A DNA stretch of 64,000 bases. Origin: Ichthyosporea sp. XGB-2017a. Taxonomy: Eukaryota > Opisthokonta > Ichthyosporea. Made by a program: the position numbers and the translations under genes. The notes below the pieces were generated by a model, which made no database searches, was not told where the DNA came from, and was given only the letters and a program-made list of their open reading frames with translations. Shown here in pieces: positions 41,004 to 55,400 of the stretch; the stretch's first letter is position 1, and each line of letters starts with the position of its first letter. The DNA is taken from the NCBI GenBank assembly GCA_002811675.1, contig PDIM01000048.1, forward strand, positions 1 to 64,000, written 5' to 3'.

Positions 41004-42168
41004 ATGTCTTCTGCTGTGGATAATTTAGCGTCAAAAAAATCATCTAATCATAAAGGTCTTCCCGAAAGCGTTACCCAACTTGTGGGGCGTGATGGCTCAG
41101 AGGTGTATATTGTAAGTGTTTGCCATGTGAGTAAATCAAGTTGTGAAGATGTGCAGAAGACTATGGAGTTGGTGAAACCTCATTGTGTTGTGCTGGAGCT
41201 TTGCAAAAGTAGAAAAGCTATCCTCACACAGAAATTAGCTGTACCAGATGGGGATGTGGGCATGAGCATGTCCGCTATTGTAAGCGCTGCCCAAAGTGTA
41301 AGTGTTCGTCGCGTTATTTGTACAATACACTTGTATGGAATGATTGTATTAACACTGTGCGTCTGCCATTGGCCGGTAGGGAGGTGGTGCTGGCCTAGGA
41401 ATCTTACTTTTAACAACTCTAGTGAACAAGTGCGGAGCAAAAATGAAGATATCGCAAGGGCAAGAGCAGCAAGAAGGCTTGCGCTCTGCTGTAAAGCAGA
41501 ACGAAGCATTTTTAAAGACCTGGGAGGAAGCCGGAAAGCCACCTGTTAAAGAATACAATCCTGAACAGGGTGGGGCCCCTTACTGTCCAGTCCTTCTGGG
41601 TGATAGGGACATGATGACTACCATTCTTCGCGCATATCGCCATTTACCATTGTTGCGAAAGATCAGACTCTTTTTTGAGTTGGTTTTTAGTTTTGGGGAA
41701 GAAATTACGGAAGAAGACATAGATTTCATTCAGAGCCAGGATGGCTTGGATGAAGCATTATCGCTTCTGACAAAGAAGTATCCAGAGCTGGTTAAATACT
41801 TAATCGAGGAGCGTGATCAGTATCTTACAAAGTCTATCAAGTCTGTCGCCAAAGGAGAGTTTTATAAAGGTTTGATATCTTCATGCAGTCCGCAAATTGA
41901 ACGCGGCTCCAATTGCCTTGTGCTGCCCAGGGCTCCTAGTTTCAAAACGTCATCTTCAACAGGAAAGCCTGTTCGAGTTGTCGCAGTCATTGGTGCAGGG
42001 CATGTAAGGGGAATTGTTGAGGAATGGGAGAAGGAGCAGCCACCTTTTGATGAATTGGAAACGATACCTTTAGGCACGCGCCAAAGATACTCTGTAGTTT
42101 ACACTGCGGCAAAGTGGATAACTATTGGCTTTATCGCATATCGATGCTTTCGGCGGTTTGCAAAGTAG
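41004..42168 (+). CDS. TRABD: TraB-domain protein (TRABD-like), mitochondrial outer-membrane type
   Basis: Two exons, 41004-41297 and 41380-42168, joined in phase 0 across an 82-nt intron (GTAAGT to GGTAG). The protein has 360 residues from the first ATG in frame (MSSAVDNLASKK). TraB features: SVCHVSKSSCEDVQKTMELVKPHCVVLELC near the start, GGGAGLGILLLTTLVNKCGAKM at the junction, and VVAVIGAGHVRGIVEEW near the end. This conserved fold of two GxxH-type motifs is shared with the TIKI and PrgY families. A C-terminal hydrophobic helix (WITIGFIAYRCF) suits a tail anchor. Human TRABD is on mitochondria; its biochemical role is not settled. Convergent with the epimerase gene. Confidence 0.9.
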
Positions 42169-42219
42169 GTTTACTTACTAAATTAACTGAAAGAATATCC
42201 GAGAAACAATACATCGATG

Positions 42220-42225
42220 TTTATT
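42220..42225 (-). terminator. Poly(A) signal AATAAA of the epimerase gene
   Basis: Minus-strand AATAAA about 36 nt past the stop, and about 50 nt from the stop of the convergent TRABD gene. Confidence 0.5.
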
Positions 42226-42260
42226 GACTCCGTAAATAGACTTTAGATCGATTCTTTCGC

Positions 42261-43250
42261 TTAACTACGAATTGTCAAGGTTTGTGAGCCCTGCCAGCTT
42301 TGTTGTGGCCCCAAAACCACTCTCTTGCTAACATATCCTGGCTCAACACAAACCATGAATGGGTATTCTTCGTCTCCAAAATCTCCCATTTTCTTGGCAT
42401 TTTCTACCCATGGGTTACACTAGAGTCCGATTGGTGCGCACACAACCCCCCCCCCCACAAAACAGAAATAAAAAAGCAAATGGGTGTTAAAAAGGACCAA
42501 GTAGTCACTGTCAAACTTAAGCAAAATTTGACGATCAATTCACTTACCTGTATCGGGAAAGTTGGTCATTTGCACAACAACAGTGTCACCCCCGACAGTA
42601 TTTGTTACAACACATTCATTCTGGGTACCGATGTACATACGATCCGTATACCCTTGGATAAGGGCAACTTCATTTTCTTCCTTCTTACGGGCCCCTCCAT
42701 CTGCCTTGTCCACATACTCACACCCCGTGAAACCCGTAACTCCCACTTCTTTAACATCATCAACCTTAAGATAAGTGTGCAATAAAGATGTAAAATCGAA
42801 TTCAACCTCACCAATATTGTCCACAATAAATTCTTGTGAAAAACTGTCATCCTTTAAGGTAATGATGCAAATGAGTTTGACTTGAAAGGGCCACATTTTC
42901 CTAGATTCTTCTGTATCTGTCATTGTAAATATGGCACTTGCTACATCGTCGCCTTTCCGCGTAGCCGATTCACTAAACTCCCACATAGTGATTCTGGCAA
43001 ATCCGTGCTGGGGACCCAAATCCCAAGGTCCAAAATTGGGAAAAACCATTGGTATTCCTCCACGAATTGCTTTTTTGTTGTCAAACAGACTCTTTGAGCT
43101 AACAAAGAGCCTTTCTTTCCCCTTGCATTTCCAAGAAGTAACAGTGCAACCCCAAAGATTCACTGTGCATTCTGCATCACCAACGGAGAACTTTACGTTG
43201 CGTTGCTTACTTTCCCCCTCCCCTTCCTCCGAATAAGTAATACTCACCAT
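42261..43250 (-). CDS. Glucose-6-phosphate 1-epimerase (aldose epimerase family), problematic splice junction
   Basis: Exon 1 is 42548-43250 and exon 2 ends at TAA 42261. Exon 1 holds the epimerase fold (CTVNLWGCTVTSWKCKGKERLF, FPNFGPWDLGPQHGFARITMW with the conserved His, YTDRMYIGTQNECVV). Exon 2 holds NPWVENAKKMGDFGDEEYPFMVCVEPG and the C-terminal strand. The enzyme interconverts alpha and beta glucose-6-phosphate and similar hexose-6-phosphates. The 5' splice site after ACA G (phase 1) fits only the acceptor at 42404-42405. That gives an in-frame protein but removes the conserved NPW residues. The acceptor that keeps NPW (exon start 42419) shifts the frame. An indel error, an unusual splice or a damaged gene are all possible. 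AATAAA is at 42220-42225. Confidence 0.8.
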
Positions 43251-45456
<2,206 letters not shown>

Positions 45457-45469
45457 AATGCTTAGTACA

Positions 45470-45475
45470 AATAAA
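45470..45475 (+). terminator. Poly(A) signal AATAAA of SRP54
   Basis: AATAAA begins 14 nt after the end of the stop codon at 45456. Confidence 0.55.
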
Positions 45476-46319
45476 GGTATTCTTGGGAGCGTGCGCAGTC
45501 TCAATAATAAAAACTCGATACATTTATGTGCATCTTCTTTTCTTCCATTGTAAATGCCACTGGCGTTTCTTCCAAATTGATCCGTGCCACCCCACCCTGT
45601 AAGCGGGGCATCGGTCCAAATGCAACGGATCTTTTGTAATTACTTTTGTAATTGCACACCCGTTTCTTTCCTTTAACCATGGTATCCATTTCAGTAACTC
45701 GTTTCTTATCTCTTCCGCAACCACGAATCTCCTTTCCAACCGTTCTCGCTGGTCAGTTTTGCTAATAACCTGTACACACTGGGCATCCTTCTTCTCAAAT
45801 CTCGCATCGCAATCATAGCAGTCTGCATCTGTCTAACCACCTTCGCTCAAATAAAATTTACCTTCAATGTTTTTTGATTTGCACTTTGGGCTGAAGTTTT
45901 ATCGTCATTGAAGTTCTGTGCAAGACAAGACCTAACTGAGGAGCTGGAGGGGGGGTGTACTACAGTCGCGGGAGGATATTGACATGAGGAGGATCTATAA
46001 CTGGTGATGATGGACCTGCATGATGATATGATCATGGCGGCCGGGATTGCGGGGGTGGTGATCATGTGCATGGGGCGGCTATGTCTAGGGGAAGGGTTAT
46101 AGAAGGGATGGGGTATAGAGTGATGGGATAGTCCGTGAGTCATTATAGTAATATCCATAATGAAAACCTGCCTTTATAATACCCCGGTTATAACCAGGCA
46201 CTGCTCTAGATACCAACGCCAACACAACACTTAAAGTAAGATTTGGAATTGAAGGAATCTACCACCACAGACCATTCGTATATATCTATATTTCATAGCA
46301 ACAACTTGAGTATTTGAGA
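45476..46319. other. Intergenic region between SRP54 and UQCRH
   Basis: About 840 nt with short frames on both strands but no motif or exon structure. Presumed UQCRH promoter near its right end. Confidence 0.4.
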
Positions 46320-46857
46320 ATGACTTTCGAAAACAAGGATCCCGTTGAAGAAGTTGAGGAGGAAGAAGAGGAGGATCCCGAAGATCACATGCCCGAAGTT
46401 ATGGAAAACTGTGGGGAATCCCATCACTGCATAGGATTGAAAGGTAGGTGCTTCTTCTTAAGCAAGAGTGGAAAAAGGGGGAGCTGTTATTGAGTGGTGC
46501 CTGGGAAGGGGGAAATGGGGTGCAGTACCGCCGAGGGACAAATGGAAGGGATCTTTATTATTCATCGTGTATACTAATTACTTAATTACCTTTATATTGC
46601 TTGGATGTGCTACTGGTATTGTGAATAACAGAGGAACTTGCACGCTGTACAGAGAGGGTTGAAGGAAAGCCCGGTACTGCAGAGACCTGTGAACAAGAAC
46701 TGATAGATTTTCTTCATTGTGTAGATCATTGTGTAAGTATTGGAAAGTACTGTGCAAGGAAATTGCCAAAATGAACATTCAATTTTGACTCACCTTCATG
46801 GATTTGCTTTTTTTTTTGCTTTAGGCTGCAAACAAGATCTTTGAAAAATTGGTTTAA
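46320..46857 (+). CDS. UQCRH: Cytochrome bc1 complex hinge protein (UQCRH/QCR6)
   Basis: Three exons, too short to stand out as open frames: 46320-46443, 46632-46732 and 46825-46857. Introns are 188 and 92 nt with GTAGGT/GTAAGT donors and CAG/TAG acceptors. The product has 85 residues. An acidic N-terminus (runs of Glu) precedes the Cys-rich hairpin: ENCGESHHC, ELARCTERVEGKPGTAETC and EQELIDFLHCVDHC, then AANKIFEKL. Cys spacing and the tail match the hinge protein of respiratory complex III, which helps cytochrome c1 meet cytochrome c in the mitochondrial intermembrane space. The phases join exactly (1, then 0). Confidence 0.92.
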
Positions 46858-47636
46858 ATGGGGCAAGCAGACATGTGTGAGGAATGCAAAGGGCGAGGAA
46901 ATGTTTTGGGAAATACGGTTGAGTAATCGTGTACGCCCTAGTGCTCTGTCTTCGGATGTGTAAAACTGTGTGGTGGTTTTGTACAGTGCTCCCTCGGCGG
47001 CTGGAGAGATCTCGAATGGAAATGGGAGCCGCGAGGGCGCTTAGCAATTATATGGGAATAAGAAAATAGAGTTACAGTATTGTGCACGGTATCAGTGAGT
47101 GTAATTTAAACGGGCATGATCAATAAATCTATGTTCGAAGAATTCCGAAACAAAACAAAGTGTGGAGTTGTTTTGTTCTTTATTTGTTTTGACTTCTTAT
47201 TTACTTAGACTGTGAAGGTATTGAGCGCAAATGTTGTAAAGCTTTGCTACTCACTGCAAAAACACTAGAGTCCTGTCCATTCAGTGGGAGCCCTCACACT
47301 TCCAGGAAGCAAAAGAAATTGCTGGCAGTGGCTTCCTAAAGACCTCCTCGCCTTCGGAGAGTGACTGCGTGACCGTGTGCCATTTATGAAAGGTGTTGGC
47401 TCAGTAATTTGTAACTAGGATCTACTCAAGATCCTCTTCAAGAACCAAGGCCCGTACATGAGTGAAGAAAGAAGGGTGCTTGGAAGACCTAAACCCTGCA
47501 AAGGGCCTCGCCTAATATTTAGTCATTATTTGGACAAGTTAGGTCGCCGGTCGGGTCTCGCTTGTTCCATTCTTGTGAAAATCTACCGGAGCGTTTCAAG
47601 AAAGAGATTCGGTAGTTCTTCCCTAGTCTTTTGAAA
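46858..47636. other. Intergenic region between UQCRH and COA7
   Basis: An AATAAA at 47122-47127 may end UQCRH. No coding region recognised; the right end should hold the COA7 promoter. Confidence 0.4.
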
Positions 47637-48434
47637 ATGGGTAAAGAGGGGAAGCAGGAAGACGTTGATCAATTGAGGGCTGAGTACTTTGCTGGCCTTA
47701 AGCGCGAGTACGAAAATGAATGCTATTCACTGAATAAAGCCTCAGGTAAGCAGTACTTGTCGGATTAGTGTCATTCAAAATTGATTGTTAATACGCCAGA
47801 TCCATTCTCAATTTGTATTAGGATGCAATCAACTCGGGGAGTTTATAATGCAAATGGAAAAGGATTTTCCAACAGCAGCTAAGCATTTTCGTCGTGGCTG
47901 TGAGAAGTTTTCACAAGGTACTGGAAAGCCTTGCTTCAACCTTGGTAGCCTGTACATGGCTGGGAATGGTAAGTGCTTTGCTCTGGAAGAATGTTTGAAG
48001 ATTTGATAAATCTAACAGATATGGTGTTGTTTGTAACAGGTGTTGAAAGAAATGAGAAGCGGGCATACGAGTACTTTAAGCAGGGCTGCGACAAGAACGA
48101 CATGGATGCGTGCAATAATGTCGGAATGGGTCTTTGGAAGGGAAGGGGTGTGGACAAGAATGTAGAAGAGGCAATCAAGTTCTTTGAACTGGGGTGTAGG
48201 AAGAAGTATGCTCTGTCTTGCTTTAATTTATCAATATTATACCTAGTGGCAGATGGTGTTCCCAAAGATATGCCAAAGGCGGTTCAGTATTCAGAGAAGG
48301 CATGTGATTTGGGATTCGTTGCTGGTTGCGTGAACGCTCATGTTGCTTATAAGAATGGGGATGGAGTGGAAAAAAATGCAGAAAAGGCTGCAGAACTAAA
48401 AAAAATAGCGGAAGAGATACACGCTTCAAGTTAA
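47637..48434 (+). CDS. COA7: Sel1-repeat protein COA7 (cytochrome c oxidase assembly factor 7)
   Basis: Three exons: 47637-47745, 47822-47968 and 48040-48434, with introns of 76 and 71 nt. The product has 216 residues. After an N-terminal acidic helix come Sel1-like repeats: CNQLGEFIMQMEKDFPTAAKHFRRGC, PCFNLGSLYMAGNGVERNEKRAYEYFKQGC, ACNNVGMGLWKGRGVDKNVEEAIKFFELGC and further units. Cys recur at the repeat junctions in the CX11C-type pattern of COA7, an intermembrane-space protein needed for complex IV assembly. Each repeat shows the G-x-G-V-x-K/R-N loop. Phases 1 and 1 join cleanly. Convergent with NOP16. Confidence 0.92.
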
Positions 48435-48445
48435 ATCACTGCTCT

Positions 48446-48457
48446 TTATTTAATAAA
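48446..48457. terminator. Back-to-back poly(A) signals shared by COA7 and NOP16
   Basis: The near-palindrome TTTATTTAATAAA carries AATAAA on the + strand (48452-48457, 18 nt after the COA7 stop) and on the minus strand (48446-48451, about 165 nt past the NOP16 stop). Confidence 0.5.
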
Positions 48458-48616
48458 GATTGTAATATATATAAAAAGGAAACTTGATCGTGTTGATGTC
48501 ACTGGCGTCCCCCACCACTGATCTGTTCCTCTGAGTGATGATTTCCCTGTGTGTCTTGTCTTTTCTACCCAATCTAAACTCTTGCAGTTAGAGTATGCCC
48601 CCATTCCCAGTTCAAA

Positions 48617-49117
48617 CTACAGATATTTTGCAAACTTTTCAAACATTTTCTTGATCTGCTTGGGGGTCTTTTGCATGTAGTTCAACTTAAGATCTTTGCT
48701 CATAGCCTTGAAATCATCCCCATACTTTTCAGACATTTTTTTGACAAAATCTAACTGGCCGTCACTAGGATGCACTTCCCTCTGTACACCACACTTTGCC
48801 CTTTCTTCAAACTCTTTAATCAAAGCAGTTCTTTCTTGCTCTTGCTCCTCATTCAACGACTCTACTGACTCCTTGGTCATAGATTCTTGACCTTTGATGC
48901 TGTTAAGTGTGCTGATATCACCGTTAGGATCAGCACACAAACCGAGCTTGACCATGTTTTGCTTCAGCGTCAAGGATTTATCCCATTGCTTTTTAACAGC
49001 TTCGTCTTCTATTCGGATTTTGTGATAAAATTTTGATCTTGAACTCTGGCCCTTCTTTGCTGGAGTCTTGGCCACCTTTGACCTCCTAGACTTTCTCTTT
49101 CTGATTGCGTTGGCCAT
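48617..49117 (-). CDS. NOP16: Ribosome biogenesis protein NOP16
   Basis: 166 residues, single exon. The basic N-terminus (MANAIRKRKSRRSKVAKTPAKKG) is nucleolar-targeting in character. The Nop16 core follows: RIEDEAVKKQWDKSLTLKQNMVKLGLCADPNG and the C-terminal YGDDFKAMSKDLKLNYMQKTPKQIKKMFEKF, both diagnostic. NOP16 takes part in 60S ribosomal subunit assembly in the nucleolus. Complete at both ends; stop TAG. Confidence 0.93.
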   Translation of the reverse strand: MANAIRKRKSRRSKVAKTPAKKGQSSRSKFYHKIRIEDEAVKKQWDKSLTLKQNMVKLGLCADPNGDISTLNSIKGQESMTKESVESLNEEQEQERTALIKEFEERAKCGVQREVHPSDGQLDFVKKMSEKYGDDFKAMSKDLKLNYMQKTPKQIKKMFEKFAKYL

Positions 49118-49496
49118 TGTTAATTGTTAAACTATTCCTTGTCCCCAGTGACACTACCTAATCCAGATCTACTCGTATGGTGCGGTGTGTGCAAGGCAAG
49201 GGAGGGCACTTGTCTTACAGCCTTCCCCTAAGTACTTAAAATATAGCAAATAATAGAATAATATTAATGGAAATAATAATAACAATAGGATCAGCTGGCC
49301 ACGTCCACCAATTCCAATTCCACATGGGCGCCCCTTCCCTTCCCTTGAAATTCTTATTTCTTCTTCTCCTCTCATGTTGTGTGCCCATTCCATTCTTACA
49401 CGACACCCTTTGCTAGCTTCTTTTTTTCCTCTTTGCATTATGGATTTATTGCTTTCTTGTTTACTGTGGAGCACACCTTTTTGGTGATGCTTATCA
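49118..49496. other. Spacer between NOP16 and VWA8
   Basis: About 380 nt: NOP16 promoter side and VWA8 3' end. A minus-strand AATAAA for VWA8 lies at 49445-49450. Confidence 0.5.
49445..49450 (-). terminator. Poly(A) signal AATAAA of VWA8
   Basis: Minus-strand AATAAA 46 nt past the stop codon (49497-49499). Confidence 0.5.
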
Positions 49497-52400
49497 TTAG
49501 TTCTTCAGCATCTTATTGGTAAATATCTCTTTGATAATCTTAGGCAGGTTTTTCGTGTCCATACATACAAAGCCTTTCCCGGTAGGAAGTCCCTTGCGCA
49601 GTCTAAAAAAAGAGTAATAGCACCCATTAGCACACCATCAACACAATCACCTTGTATACATTTATATCAATTATACATACCTTGCCGCCTGGTTCCCAAG
49701 GGACCCAATAAATATAGCGAATGTATTGACATTTTCGTCGCTTTTCATAGCTTTGCCCATCGCCGATGGCGGAATACCGTAAATATCAAGGTTGGCGTCA
49801 CTCAAAACAATTACAATTCGCTCGTCGCTTTTCTTTGCAGAAATATCCTTGATGGCTCGTTTGATTGCCTGAATATATAGTAAGAAATTATTATCTCCAA
49901 AATTAATACAATACATAAGAATAAGAGCAATCAATTTCAAACATTGGATTCGAAGCTTACCGGAAGTGTATGATCACCACTCATACAAAATTGGGAATGT
50001 GCATGAATTCTTTCCATCACATTCAAACGCTCTCGATTATTTGATGGCAACTGGTCTTCACTAACAAATGGAACACAGTCTGACTCTCCTGAATGACCAA
50101 CGACTTCCACTTTGTATTTATCTTTCGATACGCCCTGAAAAGCTTCCAGCATCATACACACAACCTCCATCATTCGTTCCAATCTTCTATCAGTGCCGTT
50201 GAATCTGTACATGCTGCCGCTGCAATCTACTACAAGTTTGATGCGTTTCGGTGAATCTTGAATGGCACCAACTTCTGGTGGCTTGTCAATTCTCCGCTTG
50301 AAAATATTTCCTTCCCCAATAACTCCTTCCACTAACTTTCCTTCATCCAAGTCCCCTACTGTTTGGTTTTTGGCCCATACACGCTCATTCCCTTTAGCTT
50401 CAGCAGATTCCAATACCACCTTCAGCTCTTTTATCTCTTTGCGCACTCTGGAAGCATACTGCTCATAAACAGAAGCATCATACTCACTCATGTTGATCTC
50501 TTTCAACCTCTGTTGGTATGCCTTCTGACCCATTTCCCTCGCTGCCGCTTTTACATGATCAGGAACATCATCCTTCTCCCTCTGGGACAGCTGATGCACA
50601 TCGTGACCAGCATCAAGACGGTATGGTCCACCTTTACCTCCTAGCCCAGCCGTATCGCGTCCCCCCGTCCCCCCAGCCCATGTGTTACCTCCGACATGGG
50701 GAGTATTATCAGGATCCACTTTTCCATGTTTAGGAGAACTAACTTCCTTTCCGCCTGCGGCCTCATACTCAACCCTTAAATTACTTTCGTCCATTTGCTC
50801 TCCTACCATCTTTCTCCACGCTCCCAAAGAATGTTCAAGTTCTCCAATGTCAGTTTCTATAATACGAACCCATCCAGCAGGGTCTATCAGTACAAGCTCC
50901 CCATTGCTCAAATCAAAGAGGTGCGTTGAGGAGGGGATGTGATTCTTGCCACGACCACTGAGGTACTGAACACTGCTCGGTAATGTCAGTCTTCGAAAAC
51001 TATGCCTCTTTAAATCGACAATTTCTACATGATTATCAAACGTTTCTTCGAATTCACTTTTTCTTTTCGCGCTTTCAATGTACCAACTGTGAACAACATG
51101 TCGACCATCGCGCATCACAAGGCTTTTAAGGTTTTCCAGAGGACAGTTTTCTTCCATTTTTGGAATGCTCAATCGGGTTATATCTATATTCTCAGAGCCA
51201 GACCTTTGGAACGTTTCCAGATCAGCGAAAGAAACAAGCGATGAGCCAATTCTTGACTTGATGAGGCTGTCTGCATCGATATTCGTGCTATTGACTCTAG
51301 TCAAAAATGAATCTCGAGACTCATTTGAAAGCGACACGGCCGACATCCTCGCATTGTGGTTGTCTCCACTATCAGTAGCAATTTTGACAGGAACTATCAC
51401 TCCACCATTGCCATGAAACATCGAGTTGCTACTTTCAAACTTAAGCAGATACTTGGAACCATCGGAGGAATGAATATAGGCTTTCTCGTCGTCAATCAAG
51501 TCAATAGAATCAACGGCAACATTGTCTGGTAAGTCGATGCGATTCACATTTCTACTGATTATATTTAACTCGGCGATGAACGATTCGCCGGGTTTAAACA
51601 CAAACAGCGAATGGGGACTTCCGGGTTTTGTACCTGCTACTTTCACAGAAGCTTCCTTGGGTTGGTTTCCTCGCTGAGACAAGAAGCTATTTGTAAATCT
51701 TTCCTGCACTCTTGCAAATGCTCCGGAAAACATTTTTCCCATTTGCAGCAGCTCAATCTCACTCTTCCATGGTTTCGCCAACAAAAGGTGACCATCGCTT
51801 TCATCATATATGGCAATTGTGGTATTGCTCTTGTCTCCATCTTCTACAGAGAACATCTTCACATTTCGCTGCTCACCAAATGTTAGGTAGGAAAAAAAAT
51901 CACCCAACTTCAACGTTTCTACTTTCATATGGTTTTCATCAACCATATGCAAAATATATTCATGGTTTGCGGCCTCCCTTGAAAGAATAGCAAATCCTTT
52001 ATCCGATAAGTTGCTAAGCAAAAGAAAAAAGAAGTTTCATTTCGAATTAGTACAATTGAATGGATTTGCAACAAACGGTTCAACGTGCGCATAGAAGATA
52101 CCTGCAAGTCGCCAAAATTTGACCGCGCCGTGACAACGACAGTCGCCAATTGTATTTTTCTTCCTGAAATTCCATTGAACGGGTTTCGTTTCGCAAGAGA
52201 TCCGATTGATGAGGCAGACCAAGTAACCATGGACCTTCACATTTAAACTTTGAACGCGAAACGCCATATGTTTGATAATTTTCTGAATCCAAAAGCCACC
52301 TTGAAATCATTTGAGGAGCTGGTAATGTTTCCCTACACAGTGCACATTTTTGAACGTTTCATTAGAACGCCGTAAGATTTATTAAATCATACGCTTGATA

Positions 52401-55400
52401 ATGACTATACAATACTACAACTTACTCTGCCGATAATGATACATTATTCGCATTTGCATTCACAGGGATTCCATGTCTCAGTAATGTACTCATTAAAAGC
52501 TCTGATACATCTTTTTCATAAGAATCAAAATCAAATACATTCCTCAAAACACTTCCAATACCCTCATTAGGATATTCCTGAATGGCAAAATTATAACAAA
52601 GACATAGACTTATAAATAACAAACACAACAAAGATAATTACACGCAACATTTTCTACTAATCGCTCTACTCACCTCCAAATGCTTTACTACGTTCACAAG
52701 TTCCCTGGTGGAGTAAGGATATGTAATCAACCCTTCATCGACCATAACGCGAAGATCTTTGAACGCGCCGGCAAGGCGCAATAAAACGTCTTCCGAAACT
52801 GATGGGCCATATTTTCGCAACATTGCAAGCTCAGACTTTTGGTCAGGATTATCTATTGCATGAGAACTGAATACATCGCCAAGAGCAGAAAAAAAATCGC
52901 TTCCTAGGAAAGGAAACCCCGGCCTATTTGCCAATACGAACAATCGAAAGTCGGGATGCATTACCAATTCTTTATCAGCAACATTTCCCAATGCTTCCCA
53001 TGAAGATGACGATGGCATATCAGAAATATTGACTTTTGAGTTTGGTGGAACAATACGCCTGCCGTCGGAAAGCAGCATTTCTTGGTTTTCTACAAGCGTC
53101 TTCAAAACGCAAGTAACGTGGGGACTTACTTTGTCAGCTTCATCAATAACCAGGACACGGCCATATTTCACAGCTTTTACAAGCGGACTATCTTCATAAA
53201 CAATCACACCACCCTGAACTGATGGTTGTAGAGTTAGCGACTGAACAGTAGTATCCCTATGAAGCTGCAAATACTCTCTTGGTCTATCCATAAGCTGAAG
53301 AAACCTGTCTACAACTTTGTTTTTACCAACCCCTTGGTTTCCTACCAGAAGGAGGTGTTCGTTCATAACATAGTCTTTGAGCATATCTTGCATAACGCGA
53401 GTGTGTTTTGGATTGTCATAGAACACTATATCTGGAACTTGGACTCGGTTCTCGGGTTCGTAAACAGGTGCTTTGATGTTACCAATCTCAAGCATTTTCC
53501 CAGAATCAGGATGGTTCACATATTTCCACTCAAGGGTTTCATTCGTGCTGCCATTCCCCAACTCGATTCCAGAATCCGCAAACACTTTGTGCAAGCTATC
53601 CCTTGCCAGGCTTGGCAAAAAGCTTGATAAGCAAGCTTTTTGTATAATATCCGCAAGGCCGGTGTCCGGGAAAAGGGACAGATATTTCCCTATGCGCAGC
53701 AATTGTCGAGTTGACAAAGTCGCAGCTAAAGACAGCATTGAATGATCAGACGCCTTGCGCAATTCATGAGCACACCTTAAAAGTGTCTCTAGTTTTTCTT
53801 TTGGAATCCCAGGAACAACTCCTTCCAGGACAGCGCGTTCTTCTCTAAGATGCAAAGGACGCAAGTAGTGGAAGTTAAACATTGACATCACTTCCGAACT
53901 AAGCCATTCACCCGTCTTACCCTTAGCCGGTGGCTCCGCCAGCGCCACGAGGCGAAAATTTGGGTGAATGCAATATATACCTCTAGAAAATAGCCCATCT
54001 TGATCTAAGCCCAGCTTCATTTTCATTGAATCGAAAACGGGACTCGATACCAGGCGAGAGCCGTCATTCAGAGTCAATTCTCTATCCTGAACCAGCCTTT
54101 GAAGCACCGACAAGGTTCCATTATTCAGGCGATGCACACCATCCATGATCACCAAATTACCCTCAAGGGCTGCTTTAACCAACCTCGATGCCTTCCAGAT
54201 GGTATCCCCATTACTCAACGTGGTTCTCTGCTGCACAAGGTCCCTTGAAGTCATATCCTGGTAACAGGTGAAGACTTCTGTTTTGTATTTAAGTAGCGAC
54301 GCAAATTCTTCAACAAGAGCACTCTTTCCTACACCTTTCTCCCCCACAACACAAAAGTCTCCTACTTTGTGTGACTGCAAAAGAGAAGACATTGCTTCTT
54401 CGTGGAATTGCGCATAAACAAATACTTTGGACTTTACCCTTTCAAATACCCCCCCCTTAAGTACAACCTGCTCCTGATTTCCACTTTTCATCTCGCTCAG
54501 CGTCAATTTTGCTTCTGGATACATCCCCTCATTTGACACAACGTATTCGATACATTTCCTCTCGGTTTGATAGTGGGTGCCTTTGGTGGCACTGATTTCA
54601 AATTTCTTTAAAGTCTCCGTAATTAGTTTCGCATCTTCTTCTTCGCAAAGCATTCGGTACGGATAAATCGTCTCGAAAACTTCTTTGACCGATGCACTCG
54701 GAAACGAATTCAAAACCTCAATAATCTTTGATATAGACTCCACAGGAAACGGAGGAACTGTAATCCCACTTGCATCATCTTCAAACGCTTTGATTGTCAA
54801 AGATGCCGATACAACATTTTCTACAGTCTTTTTAGGAACAGCCGGAAAGCTATTTGCCAAGGCGCTGACGTAGAAATCATAATCGAGAGCTCTGATGTCT
54901 CTTCCTTGAAAACGCGAACGCAGCGGGGGATCCAGAGGATTTCCCGCAAAATGTGGAACAGGAAGACCTAAAGCTATCACACGGAAGTCTTCATGTACAC
55001 GCACTAGATTCATAGCATTCAATTCATCACGACTATGATCCTTAAGCAAGGTATCAAATTTAGCAGGCGCCATCAGAAATCGTCCATCTTCCAGCATCAT
55101 TTCTCTATTTTCCAAAAGATTGTTCAAGACAGGAAGAACATTTCTTTCTGCCTTTTCAATTCCATCCAGTATTAAAACTCGACCGTTCACTGCAGCTCTA
55201 ACTGCGCATTGATCGACGTAATACGCACTTCCATTCTTGATTTCCCTACGCTGTTTCAAATCGGACTCTGTGGTATCCCTAGACAAGGCGACGTATTCAA
55301 CTTCACGCTTGGTAATTTCGCAATATTTCATTGCCAAGCTTCGCCGAAGGGGACCGGGACTTCCAATCAGAAAAATATCCTGACCAAGTTTATCCTTTTG

